Below, one piece after another: positions 8,180 through 16,019 of a stretch of 27,319 bases of DNA. Within the stretch, counting starts at the first letter, position 1, and every line of letters begins with the position of its first letter. The DNA is taken from positions 1-27,319 of the forward strand of contig CAZLDI010000026.1 in the NCBI GenBank assembly GCA_964558415.1. Reading direction: 5' to 3'. Below the pieces are notes generated by a model that made no database searches, had not been told where the DNA came from, and saw only the letters and a list, made by a program, of their open reading frames with translations. Both the position numbers and the translations under genes were made by a program. The stretch is from CAZLDI01 sp964558415. Lineage in GTDB: Bacteria > Chloroflexota > Dehalococcoidia > SM23-28-2 > RBG-16-64-32.

Positions 8180-8551
8180 ATGTTCGCAAGCAAGCGGAAG
8201 CCATGGATCATCGCCGGGGCGGCGCTCACCGTCGCCATCGTCGCCGGCGGTGGCGGAGCAGTGCTGGCTACCGGCGGCGACGACAACGAGCTGCCCATCA
8301 CCGGCTCGGCGCTGGAGCAGGCCAGCAAGGCCGCGCTCGGTCACACCGGTGGCGGACGCGTGACCGAGACCGAAGTCGGCGACGAGGAGAGCTATTACGA
8401 GGTCGAAGTGACCCTGGACGACGGCAGCCAGGTGGACGTCCAGCTCGACGAAGCCTTCAACGTCGTCGGTGATGAGGCCGACGACGAGAGCGAAGGCGAG
8501 GATGGACCCGACGACCAGAGCGAAGGCGAGGATGGACCCGACGACGACTGA
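8180..8551 (+). CDS. PepSY-domain exported protein with duplicated acidic tail
   Basis: This 123-residue protein has one N-terminal membrane segment or signal peptide (about 10-31) followed by a PepSY-like module (about 37-93: ITGSALEQASKAAL, then YYEVEVTLDDGSQVDVQLDEAFNVV). PepSY proteins are small exported proteins often encoded beside two-component systems and are thought to restrain peptidases or act as envelope sensors. The last about 30 residues are almost all Asp, Glu, Gly, Ser and Pro, built from a 10-residue duplicated unit, and could bind cations. GAGGAGGA lies 6 bases before the ATG. It is the last gene of the putative regulon and is followed by a strong terminator. Confidence 0.85.
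   Translation: MFASKRKPWIIAGAALTVAIVAGGGGAVLATGGDDNELPITGSALEQASKAALGHTGGGRVTETEVGDEESYYEVEVTLDDGSQVDVQLDEAFNVVGDEADDESEGEDGPDDQSEGEDGPDDD
8487..8546 (+). repeat. Two 30-bp direct repeats encoding the acidic tail
   Basis: The units 8487-8516 and 8517-8546 differ at very few bases and encode a SEGEDGPDD-type motif twice. Copy number could change by slippage without breaking the frame. Confidence 0.8.
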
Positions 8552-8578
8552 GTCCTGAGCAACGAGACCGCGGCGATC

Positions 8579-8608
8579 AAAGGAGGCGGCCAATTGGCCG
8601 CCTCCTTT
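8579..8608 (+). terminator. Palindromic terminator after the PepSY gene
   Basis: A perfect 13-bp stem (AAAGGAGGCGGCC and its complement) flanks an AATT loop, with A-rich and T-rich ends on both strands. It can therefore serve both the PepSY gene on the plus strand and the converging zinc-ribbon block on the minus strand. Confidence 0.9.
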
Positions 8609-8629
8609 CTGTCATTCGCGCCGATCCGT

Positions 8630-8707
8630 CTACGCGCGCCGCATCCGCTCCCTGTCGCGCTCCTTGTCCATCAGCAGCTGCACCGCCACCGGGTTGGGCA
8701 CGCCGCC
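8630..8707 (-). pseudogene. Displaced 3' fragment of the PH-domain gene at 13983
   Basis: The minus strand reads the last 25 or so codons of the 13983-14531 gene, including its stop codon (GGVPNPVAVQLL, then ERDRERMRRA and stop). It has conservative changes only (Val-Asp-Arg to Met-Asp-Lys). Nucleotides 8626-8707 match 13979-14060 with three mismatches in 82. No start codon or upstream part of the gene is present, so this is a remnant or a duplicated attachment sequence. Confidence 0.85.
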
Positions 8708-8830
8708 GATCCAAGTTGGCCCGCCACAAGCGCCAGACAGGCGTAACAGCCGTCACTGAGGGTAAATTGAAATGCGATCTAGCGCCTGGCTGGTCGGCTC
8801 GGGGGAGAACCACAACACCCGCGTTATCTA

Positions 8831-10753
8831 CTACGGGATCAAAATCTCATCGCCCGGCTGCAGCAACGCCCATTCTTCCTCCGTCAGATTGTTGAACGCG
8901 AGTAGGTCCTCCACCGTAACTCCCAAAACTCCGGCAATACCGAACAACGTGTCGCCCTCCTGAAGAGTGTATCGCATCGGCGCTCCGCCTTCCGGCCCGC
9001 CCGGCTGCTCGCCGACGGGCCGCACGTCGCCTGCAGGAACGTACCGCGCCTCCTCGTTGGCCGGGAAACCGCGGGCCAGGTAGTACCATCTCATCGCGCC
9101 AGTTGCGACTTCGCCAATGACTTCCACTGTCACATCGGAGGTATTGATACCGGAACTACCCAGGCTTGGCTCACTGCGCAGGCGTAGTTCACGTATCGAT
9201 CTCGCAAAGAAGGGCGTGATAGGCGTGACACCCTCGGGAAGATTACCCGAGTAAGGGGTTGGTGGTGGTGTTGGAGTCGGCTCCACGACTGCGGCCGGGC
9301 AGCCGTCTGTAGCGCAGCTACCGGCCCAGGCGGCGAAGCTGACCCCGCGAGACACGAGGGGCGCGTTTTCGCCGGTTGTGAGGTCGTAGACATTTAGCGC
9401 TCCACCGTTAACTTGCAGCGCGAACCTGAAATCCGCCGATGTTACACAGTCGGCGACGTCGCCAGTGGTTCTCTGCTCAAACCGCAGCGGACCTATTCCC
9501 GGATGATTTTCCTCTTCCAGTGCCACGGCCTGGCCCCGGGGAGTACGACAGAATCGCACGTCCGCCGGACTGACTTTCTGCCCCCCGCTACCGTCGGCGT
9601 TTGCCCGGAACATGTTGCCGAAGTAAACATGTCGGCTATCGTCGGACCATACGAACGGTCCGGACAAACGCGCCGCAGACGGCTGTGTAAGACGAACCGC
9701 TTCGGCAGTGGCCACATTGACGGCGAATAACGCGTAGCTGGTGCCTTGCTGGGATTCGATGGGCTGTTCAGCCACAACGAATTGCGAGTCAGGGGACCAC
9801 GAGTCTAATGCAACATTTCCCACCGGAAAAGGTCTCGATGTGCCGTCTTGGATGGATATGAGCTGCGAGTCCTTGATCTCCCATCGCCCATCCGGTGATC
9901 GAGTACCTTGCGGAGGCGACCCTGGGTACGTCGTTTCGTTGCCCAAGGCGAAGTTGTAGATATGCGTCGTGGTGCCGGATGTATACATGAGATGATCGTC
10001 CTGAGTGAAAGCAAGAGTCGATCTTCCCGGAAGCGGCGCGGCGGGAATAGACTCTGTCCCAATACGTAGAGTGCCGAAGACATCTCGTGTCCCACTCGTC
10101 CACTCCGCCACTGTTTCTGGCGCTACCCCTTCGGCGAAGCGGATCCAGACGCTGGACGTCACCATGACACTTCTAACGTCTATCTGTAGGATACTGCCGC
10201 CCGGGGACCACGAGAGCCTGAACGCCTCTCCGTCGAAGACACCCTGCGGCTCACCGCCAGCAACTGGAACGACATACACCATTGCAGCTTTGAACGGATC
10301 GCCGGGCTCAATGTAAGCGAGTCTCGTCCCGTCTGGCGAAAGGGCCCACTGATTGGGACCGGCGTCGAAAAGCTTCCGCTTGTCCGAGCCGTCGGCACGG
10401 ATCACATACACGCTGCCGCCAATCGCGTACACGATCAGCGCCTCGGACTGCGACGCCGGTGTCGGAGTGCCAACGTCTTCGCCCCGGGGAAGGGGAGAAC
10501 TCGTCGGTATGGGAGTTCCCTGAACAACGTTGTCATCACCCCCGTCGCCTTCGAACAGTCCCACAACTGCCAGGATGCCCACAACCCCGGCAACGACGAT
10601 GACCAGAGCGGCGCCACGCGCGACCAGCGGAACTCGTCGGCTGATCCCACTGGACACTTCGCCCCCCGCCGTCGGCGGGGTCAAGGAAGCACCGCAGGTG
10701 TGACAGAACGTGCTGTCGCCAGGAACTTCACTTCCGCAGTTAGGACAGTTCAT
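8831..10753 (-). CDS. Zinc-ribbon membrane protein with beta-propeller-like, SH3-like and LysM domains
   Basis: This 640-residue protein starts with a zinc ribbon (Cys3, 6, 17, 20), followed by a Ser/Gly-rich linker and one TM segment (about 43-67). A long extracytoplasmic region has TolB/WD40-like blades (ADGSDKRKLF, LSPDGTRLAYI, SPDGRWEI, WSDDSRHVYFGN). Then come a Pro/Thr linker, an SH3-like segment (about 530-585: RLRSEPSLGSSG) and a C-terminal LysM (about 594-640: GDTLFGIAGVLGVTVEDLLAFNN). LysM and SH3 modules usually bind peptidoglycan, so the protein probably links a cytoplasmic zinc ribbon to the cell wall. I chose the ATG at 10753, not an in-frame ATG 13 codons earlier, because AGGAGG lies 9 bases upstream and the zinc-ribbon spacing then matches the sister genes. 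Sequence here is visibly lower in GC. Confidence 0.85.
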   Translation of the reverse strand: MNCPNCGSEVPGDSTFCHTCGASLTPPTAGGEVSSGISRRVPLVARGAALVIVVAGVVGILAVVGLFEGDGGDDNVVQGTPIPTSSPLPRGEDVGTPTPASQSEALIVYAIGGSVYVIRADGSDKRKLFDAGPNQWALSPDGTRLAYIEPGDPFKAAMVYVVPVAGGEPQGVFDGEAFRLSWSPGGSILQIDVRSVMVTSSVWIRFAEGVAPETVAEWTSGTRDVFGTLRIGTESIPAAPLPGRSTLAFTQDDHLMYTSGTTTHIYNFALGNETTYPGSPPQGTRSPDGRWEIKDSQLISIQDGTSRPFPVGNVALDSWSPDSQFVVAEQPIESQQGTSYALFAVNVATAEAVRLTQPSAARLSGPFVWSDDSRHVYFGNMFRANADGSGGQKVSPADVRFCRTPRGQAVALEEENHPGIGPLRFEQRTTGDVADCVTSADFRFALQVNGGALNVYDLTTGENAPLVSRGVSFAAWAGSCATDGCPAAVVEPTPTPPPTPYSGNLPEGVTPITPFFARSIRELRLRSEPSLGSSGINTSDVTVEVIGEVATGAMRWYYLARGFPANEEARYVPAGDVRPVGEQPGGPEGGAPMRYTLQEGDTLFGIAGVLGVTVEDLLAFNNLTEEEWALLQPGDEILIP

Positions 10754-10822
10754 TTCTCGGGCACCTCCTGCACTCTTGGGAGCGGGATCCATGGATCAGG
10801 CCGGCCACGACAAGCACATCAC

Positions 10823-12196
10823 TCACGGCACGGTCGTGAATGCGAAGTCCGAATTACAGCACCGGCCGTTGCTGACCCGAACCGCGATGACGTTGGTCCC
10901 CTTGTGCAGGTGAGAATTGATCTCGACCGGGCCTGCCATCGTGCCGCCGAAACAGAGGCCGCGCGGGTCGTTCACGCATCCTGCTTCTCGCCATTCTGCG
11001 CCCCAGCGCCCCACGATTTCACTGTTCACATACATCAAGAGCCCATCGTCGCTGGCAAATAACACACGTGGGAACGAGTCCGGGTCGTCTAGTTCAAAGG
11101 TCGTTCGGTAGAAGCGATCGGTCCCATCAGGGAAAGAGTCCTCGTCAGGCAGTGGGATCGGTTCCCACGCCGAGTCGTCGAACTCCGAATCCCACCAAAG
11201 GTGCCCATCGTCGTCACTCAACCCCTCGATATCTCCGTGCCACACGGGCGACACTCGCCACTGCAGCTTCTGCCGGGCCAGTTCTTCGCAGGCCAGAAGT
11301 ATCTGCTCCCGCAGTGCAGCTTTGTCCTGCTGGAGAAGATAGTTGGCGTGGGCCAGATTCCATGCGTCCTTGGTGATCCATTTCACGAAAGTCGCGGTGA
11401 ACCTGTCCGGGTTGGCGGGATGCGCCACGTTCAAGTAACTCGGCCAAGTCAGGTAGTCCTGACCCCCGAAGGGGGATTCGGTCTGCTCAGTCCATATTTC
11501 TTCGTGAATGAACTCGTCGAAAGGCTTGACCATGACAAAGTCGTCTTGCTTATATACGGCCGGATCACGCACACTCACGTGGTACATGTAGATCGCGGTC
11601 TGATTGGCGAGAAACATCTTATCCTGAGCCACTTCGAGGATCGCCGCGAAAAGTTTTGCGAGACCGCCCGCCACTTGCAGGGTTTCGAGCCGCTGTAACG
11701 ACTCTTTAATTTCCCATAATGCCTTCACAGCCTGTGTACCGTATGCGTCAATAACGCCACCGGTAATCAGATCCCTGGGTATTGGTATGGCGTCCCAGAA
11801 CAAGTCGAGCAATTCATCGTAGATCGGAAGGGCGTCAACGTACCGGTCCGTTGCCTTCGCCTTCTTCAACTCCTCGAAAGTCAGTTGCTGAGTCCGCGCA
11901 ATGTCTCGAAACGTAAGTCCCCGTTCAGTTGCCTGATCGAGAACTCCAGCGCAATCCCTAAGATCGACGAAGCTCAGATCTAGGTATTCCAGCAGAGGCC
12001 TGTCTGCCGGTTGAAATCCCGCAGGCGCTTCATCTCCGCCAATGCCAAAGATGAAACAGCCTCCCGAGAAGACGCTCAGGAAGAACGCACCGACAAGAAC
12101 CAGCGCATGTTTGGCGATGGCACTCAAGACGTTTCGCAAATCCCTGCCGCCAGCCAATTTCCGGCGCCTGTCGTCCTGTTCGTGGAATCCCGGCAT
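10823..12196 (-). CDS. Probable lipoprotein or membrane-anchored protein with galactose-binding-like C-terminal domain
   Basis: This 457-residue protein has a 29-residue charged N-terminal extension, then a hydrophobic segment (about 30-46) ending in S-G-G-C (Cys47), a weak lipobox. The middle (about 60-330) is helical, with no family I recognise. The end (about 340-457) resembles a jelly-roll or galactose-binding fold: FYRTTFELDD, LFASDDGLLMYVN, then LHKGTNVIAVRV, as in sugar-binding modules of glycosidases. The ATG lies 5 bases after the stop of the upstream zinc-ribbon/Yip1 gene, so it is translated from the same message. Function unknown; a carbohydrate- or wall-facing partner of the zinc-ribbon proteins is plausible. 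Confidence 0.75.
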   Translation of the reverse strand: MPGFHEQDDRRRKLAGGRDLRNVLSAIAKHALVLVGAFFLSVFSGGCFIFGIGGDEAPAGFQPADRPLLEYLDLSFVDLRDCAGVLDQATERGLTFRDIARTQQLTFEELKKAKATDRYVDALPIYDELLDLFWDAIPIPRDLITGGVIDAYGTQAVKALWEIKESLQRLETLQVAGGLAKLFAAILEVAQDKMFLANQTAIYMYHVSVRDPAVYKQDDFVMVKPFDEFIHEEIWTEQTESPFGGQDYLTWPSYLNVAHPANPDRFTATFVKWITKDAWNLAHANYLLQQDKAALREQILLACEELARQKLQWRVSPVWHGDIEGLSDDDGHLWWDSEFDDSAWEPIPLPDEDSFPDGTDRFYRTTFELDDPDSFPRVLFASDDGLLMYVNSEIVGRWGAEWREAGCVNDPRGLCFGGTMAGPVEINSHLHKGTNVIAVRVSNGRCCNSDFAFTTVP

Positions 12197-12201
12197 AATC
12201 C

Positions 12202-13212
12202 CTACTCGAAGGATCTGAACGCGCTCGCAACGTCAACCAACGCGTCCTTTGTCGCATCAAACCACAGAATCCCAGGTCCCAGGACGTTGTCAGCGGTCAC
12301 GATAAGGGGAAGCACGAGCGCCCAAACCGCGAATCCGGCGAGGTTGGCCGCTATGGACTGCTGGGGCGTGATCTCAAACGCCGTTTGTAGCGCAAAAACG
12401 GAGGTGATTACCCAAAGGACGACCGCCACCAACGCCACGCCGAAGCTTACGCCCGGGATGAACATGAAGAAGCCTGCGGCCAACGGCGCCGATGCTGCCC
12501 CGAGCACTCGCAGCGCCTCGTCGAGACGGACAGTCTGGCGGAACCCAAAGGTGAGCACTCCGATGGCCACGAAGACCCAAATGACCCAGAAACCGAGCCC
12601 CAGGAGGCTGCCGATCAAGACGGATTTCCAGAAGGCCTCCCAACTGCTCTCGATCGCGATGGCGGCCCACAGGTAGCCCCCCAGGCCAAAGGCGAGCATG
12701 CTTACGGCCGCGATCACCAAGGACAGCGCAGTCGACTTGGTGTCGGTCCTAAGCTCTGAGTACACCGAGAGGTCGAACGTGAACACCCGCTGTAGAACCT
12801 TCGCCACCTGTGCGAACCAGTCAACCCGAATGATGATTGCCGGGGCTTCACCGCCCCCACCCGTGGCGGCGGGCTGCGCGAGCGCGGAAGGTGGCGGAGG
12901 AGATACTCGCGTCGCGATGGTCGGCGCCTCCGACGCCGACCGACTCGTAGGTCTGGGCTCCGGGTCGGGAGGTGGGGCCGCCGTCTCAGCAGTTGGCTGC
13001 GGAGCACCCGACACGCCCGGAGCAGCGACCGTCGCGCCACATTTTCTGCAGAACTTGGCGTTGGGCTGCAACTCCCCGCCACACTCGGAACAGAGGTTGC
13101 CTTGGGTGGGGGAAACTCCGACTCGCGCAGGGTTGACTTGAATGGATGTGCGGCACTTGTTGCAAAACTTGACGGTGTCCTCGATCATTGCGCCGCAGTT
13201 TGCGCATTGCAT
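12202..13212 (-). CDS. Double zinc-ribbon protein with Yip1-like multi-TM domain
   Basis: This 336-residue protein has two zinc ribbons with identical CxxC-x10-CxxC spacing (Cys3/6/17/20 and Cys41/44/55/58). A Pro/Ala-rich linker leads into a membrane domain of about five helices (about 170-325) resembling the Yip1 family (FTFDLSVYSELR, then FGLGGYLWAAIAIES). Yip1-like domains occur in bacteria as membrane proteins of unclear role. AGGAGG with a 7-base spacer precedes the ATG. It lies just upstream of the lipoprotein gene (5-base gap). Confidence 0.85.
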   Translation of the reverse strand: MQCANCGAMIEDTVKFCNKCRTSIQVNPARVGVSPTQGNLCSECGGELQPNAKFCRKCGATVAAPGVSGAPQPTAETAAPPPDPEPRPTSRSASEAPTIATRVSPPPPSALAQPAATGGGGEAPAIIIRVDWFAQVAKVLQRVFTFDLSVYSELRTDTKSTALSLVIAAVSMLAFGLGGYLWAAIAIESSWEAFWKSVLIGSLLGLGFWVIWVFVAIGVLTFGFRQTVRLDEALRVLGAASAPLAAGFFMFIPGVSFGVALVAVVLWVITSVFALQTAFEITPQQSIAANLAGFAVWALVLPLIVTADNVLGPGILWFDATKDALVDVASAFRSFE

Positions 13213-13377
13213 GGTTAATCCTCCTTCAACTCTCGCTTACACGCGTCTTAGCGTCGTCACCTCCCCCGATAGAGGGAACATCCAGAACGCTAAAGCCATT
13301 ACGTGCTAACCCGGTGGGATCCCGATGATGGTCAGGAGCAACAAAGTGCCACGGCGTCAAGGATCCGCACGGATCCA

Positions 13378-13953
13378 TCAGCACGAGGCGTCCTCATCGA
13401 CGTCGTACCACCGACCATCTTCTTTCACGTACACGTCACCATCCTCATGGTCGTAGTATTCACCTCCTACGTAGAGGTCGTATGAGGCGACAGCCCGATC
13501 ACCGTCCACTTCGACGCGGACGTTCTGCCCGGAGAGCTCCTGGCCCCCCGTAAATGAGAAAACAAACGCCGCATACTGCTGGAACTCTTCGAACGAACAG
13601 CCGGCCCTTTCTGACGGGCTGTAGAGGTTGTACAGCTCCCGCCAGTCGCGGTCGTTGAACGCCTCCCCGCTCCGCTTGACCAAGTCGGTCACCTGACCTT
13701 CATCGGAACCCCCTCCCAGCCCTCCACCACCGCCGAATGTCCCGGCCACGAAGAGAACCAGTGCAACCAGTCCAGCGGCGGCCGCTAGGCCAACGCCGAG
13801 CACCACCGGGCTCAACCCGCGCTGTCTTGTCTCTGTCGCGGGAATCGGGGCGTCCAGATGGTGCGGCTCCGGCATGGGCACCATGGCCGTGCCGCACTCC
13901 TGGCAGAACATACTGTCCTCTGGGACTTGAGTTCCGCACGTTGAACAGAACAT
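13378..13953 (-). CDS. Zinc-ribbon, single-TM protein with small C-terminal extracytoplasmic domain
   Basis: This 191-residue protein has zinc-ribbon Cys at 3, 6, 17 and 20, the same positions as in the other two zinc-ribbon genes, and one TM (about 46-72). After a Gly-rich linker, a domain of about 105 residues (VTDLVKRSGEAFNDRDWRE, YNLYSPSER, DGRWYDVDED) looks like NTF2/DUF4878-type domains. Those often accompany zinc-ribbon membrane proteins and have no catalytic residues. GGGAG precedes the ATG by 9 bases. Its start is 29 bases from the stop of the PH-domain gene, so it may be co-transcribed with that operon. Confidence 0.85.
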   Translation of the reverse strand: MFCSTCGTQVPEDSMFCQECGTAMVPMPEPHHLDAPIPATETRQRGLSPVVLGVGLAAAAGLVALVLFVAGTFGGGGGLGGGSDEGQVTDLVKRSGEAFNDRDWRELYNLYSPSERAGCSFEEFQQYAAFVFSFTGGQELSGQNVRVEVDGDRAVASYDLYVGGEYYDHEDGDVYVKEDGRWYDVDEDASC

Positions 13954-13978
13954 CGGTGAACGCTCCCTTCTCTTCTGA

Positions 13979-14060
13979 CCGTCTACGCGCGCCGCATCCG
14001 CTCCCTGTCGCGCTCCCTGTCCACCAGCAGCTGCACCGCCACCGGGTTGGGGACGCCGCC
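13979..14060 (-). repeat. Right copy of an 82-bp direct repeat (3' end of the PH-domain gene)
   Basis: This copy lies in its intact gene. The left copy is at 8626-8707, in the same orientation and 5,353 bp away, with three mismatches. Between them sit the four lower-GC zinc-ribbon block genes. Confidence 0.85.
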
Positions 14061-14531
14061 CATGCGAAACTGCTCACCCGCTCCGCCGGCAGTCTCGCAG
14101 ATCACGTCGCCGAAATTCAAGATCGTCGGGATGATCCCCTTCTTCTCCACCGTCATGTCCTGGATGTTCACCAGGTCCGCCGACGAGACGCGCAGCTCGA
14201 ACGGGTGCGGCTTGAAGCTATCGATCACCCGCTGGTCCGTGATCACCCAGTAGTCATTGTGGTAGCGGTACCAGTTCAGCAGCAGCCGTATCACCCAGTA
14301 CCCCAGCCACAGAGCCGCCACGATCCAGAAGTAAATGCCCAGGTCGTCCAGCACGTCGATCGCCGATAGCAGCCACGCCACCGCCGCGACCGGCACGACG
14401 GCGAACAACACCCAGAGTATCGTCCGCGGCCACAGATGCCACCAGTGCCGCCGGCATAGCTGCAGCACCTGCTCGCCCTGCTGCAGGGGAAACGGGAACT
14501 TCGGCGCGGGCGCCGCACCTTCGCCGGTCAT
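13983..14531 (-). CDS. Bacterial PH-domain (bPH2-like) membrane protein
   Basis: This 182-residue protein has a short cytoplasmic start, two TM helices (about 38-60 and 70-92) and a C-terminal PH-like domain containing YWVITDQRVIDSF, VSSADLVNIQDM and LNFGDVICET, typical of YdbS/YdbT-style proteins of unknown role. The ATG at 14531 is chosen because a longer open frame would overlap the upstream SDR gene and read as unrelated Arg-rich sequence. The stop of the SDR lies 10 bases upstream, so both share a message. The charged C-terminal tail (ERDRERMRRA) is the part duplicated at 8630-8707. Confidence 0.85.
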   Translation of the reverse strand: MTGEGAAPAPKFPFPLQQGEQVLQLCRRHWWHLWPRTILWVLFAVVPVAAVAWLLSAIDVLDDLGIYFWIVAALWLGYWVIRLLLNWYRYHNDYWVITDQRVIDSFKPHPFELRVSSADLVNIQDMTVEKKGIIPTILNFGDVICETAGGAGEQFRMGGVPNPVAVQLLVDRERDRERMRRA

Positions 14532-14541
14532 CGCCTGCCTC

Positions 14542-15339
14542 TTACCCGATCCGGGCGCTCTGCCCGCCGTCGACCGGCAGCACCACGCCCGTGATGAATT
14601 TCGCCTCGTCAGAGGCCAGAAACAGCGCGGCATGGGCGATGTCCCACGCGGTCCCCATCTTCGCGCCCAGCGGCACCTGCGCATCTCGCTCCCGCACCAG
14701 CTGCTCCCGCTCGACCCCCCTCACCTGCGAGATCGTCTCGATCGCCATCGGCGTGTTCATCAGACCCGGCATGATCGCGTTCACGCGGATCCCGTAGCGC
14801 GCGTTCCCGAGCGCGAGCGAATGCGTGAGCGCGTTCACGCCTGCCTTCGACGTCTTGTACGCCAGCATGCCGACCGCGCAGACGGCCGCTATCGACGAGA
14901 TGTTGGTGATGACGCCGCTGCCCTGCTCCCGCATGACCGGAAGCGCGTGCTTGCACGTGAGGAAGACGCTCTTCAGGTTCACATCCATGATCCGCTGCCA
15001 GTTCTCTTCGCTGAGGTGCGTGGGCCCCGCGTCCCCCGCGCCGATACCCACGTTGTTGTGCAGGATGTCGATCCTTCCGTAGGCATCGCGGCAGGCCTCC
15101 ACCAGGGAGATGCAATCGCCCTCGCGAGTCACGTCCGCTTCGAACGCTGTCGCCGTGCCGCCTTCGTCCTCGATCATCGCCTGCGTCTCCCGCGCAGAGC
15201 CCAGATTACGGTCGACAAGGAGCACCTTCGCACCCTCGCGGGCGAACAGAATCGCCGTCGCGCGACCGTTCCCGATCGTCTCGCCCGGCGTCTGCCCGGC
15301 GCCGGCGACGATCGCGCTCTTCCCCTCAAGCCTCTTCAC
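14542..15339 (-). CDS. SDR-family NAD(P)-dependent oxidoreductase
   Basis: This 265-residue Rossmann-fold protein has the catalytic Ser (NISSIAAV), Tyr and Lys (YKTSK) and NNVGIG in place of the usual NNAG. The cofactor loop is expanded to GAGQTPGETIGNGRA instead of TGxxxGIG, a variant I recall from a minority SDR subgroup. Asp in LLVDRN after strand 2 suggests NAD rather than NADP. The GTG start at 15339 overlaps the stop of the upstream CMD gene (GTGA), so the two are coupled; an upstream ATG would lie inside that gene. Substrate unknown, though pairing with a CMD protein suggests breakdown of a cyclic or aromatic compound. Confidence 0.9.
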   Translation of the reverse strand: MKRLEGKSAIVAGAGQTPGETIGNGRATAILFAREGAKVLLVDRNLGSARETQAMIEDEGGTATAFEADVTREGDCISLVEACRDAYGRIDILHNNVGIGAGDAGPTHLSEENWQRIMDVNLKSVFLTCKHALPVMREQGSGVITNISSIAAVCAVGMLAYKTSKAGVNALTHSLALGNARYGIRVNAIMPGLMNTPMAIETISQVRGVEREQLVRERDAQVPLGAKMGTAWDIAHAALFLASDEAKFITGVVLPVDGGQSARIG

Positions 15340-15887
15340 TCGAAGCCGCGGACCCCCTCGTCGAGCTGCACGCCGAGCGTATTCAGCGCCATCGAGACCG
15401 TGTGGTACTGCCCCACCGTGAACACCAGATCGATCAGTTGCTGCCTGTCGAACCGCTCCGACAGCGCCCGCCACGTCGCGTCGCTAATGAAGGAATCATC
15501 GTGCAGCTCGTCCGCGGCACGCAGCACGTTGGCGTCTGCCGCGTCCCACCCCTCCGCGTCGGGCCCATCCTTCACCCGCTTTATCTCCTCCTCTGTGACG
15601 CCGCATCCACTCGCGATGACAACGTGCTGTCCCCATTCATACTCGGAGCGGCACAGCCAGCCTGTGCGCAGGATCAGCAGCTCCCTTTCGCGCGCCGGAA
15701 GTGTGTTCTTATAGAGCACGTGGGTACCGAAGACACCCCATCGCTTCAGCAGCTTCGGGTGCGCCGCCAGGGTGCGGTAGATATTCAGCACCCGGCCTTC
15801 ACGCGCTACCTGCTGCAGGAACTCGCGCGCCTCTTCATCCAGATCCGCATCAGCCATCGGCGGGACGCGAGGTTGTGACAGTCGCAT
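15336..15887 (-). CDS. Carboxymuconolactone decarboxylase (CMD)/AhpD-like protein
   Basis: This 183-residue all-alpha protein matches the CMD family: ERELLILRTGWLCRSEYEWGQHV (split here as ERELLILR, then C79 and H88) and the helix DLVFTVGQYHTVSM. The AhpD CxxC is reduced to one Cys, so peroxidase chemistry of the AhpD type is unlikely; many CMD proteins beside SDR genes are of this type. The ATG at 15887 has GGAGG 5 bases upstream; 15 codons of possible upstream frame have no support. It is the first gene of the CMD-SDR-PH operon. Confidence 0.9.
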   Translation of the reverse strand: MRLSQPRVPPMADADLDEEAREFLQQVAREGRVLNIYRTLAAHPKLLKRWGVFGTHVLYKNTLPARERELLILRTGWLCRSEYEWGQHVVIASGCGVTEEEIKRVKDGPDAEGWDAADANVLRAADELHDDSFISDATWRALSERFDRQQLIDLVFTVGQYHTVSMALNTLGVQLDEGVRGFE

Positions 15888-15979
15888 ACTGACCTCCTGA
15901 GATTTGGCGCGTTGTAGCTTAACACAGCGCACAACCGAGCCGGGATGCTACACACGCCGCCGATCTGACGCGGACCTGC

Positions 15980-16009
15980 TGGACTACGATCCCACCACCC
16001 ATCTATACT
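15980..16009 (+). promoter_or_regulatory. Promoter of the receiver-like gene, near-leaderless
   Basis: TGGACT at 15980-15985 and TATACT at 16004-16009 have an 18-bp spacer. Only 10 bases separate the -10 from the ATG at 16020 and there is no ribosome site, so the message would begin at or a few bases before the start codon. Confidence 0.55.
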
Positions 16010-16019
16010 CGCCCTCGCC

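Noticed and set aside
8577..8813. 78-residue minus-strand open frame after the PepSY gene
   Set aside because: It spans the terminator and is in a different frame from the PH-gene fragment, with no homology I can see.
13361..13376. GGATCC-GCAC-GGATCC palindrome downstream of the 13378 gene
   Set aside because: A six-base stem without a U tract is too weak to call a terminator.
14532..14684. 51-codon upstream extension of the PH-domain gene
   Set aside because: It overlaps the SDR coding end and reads as Arg/Trp-rich shadow sequence.
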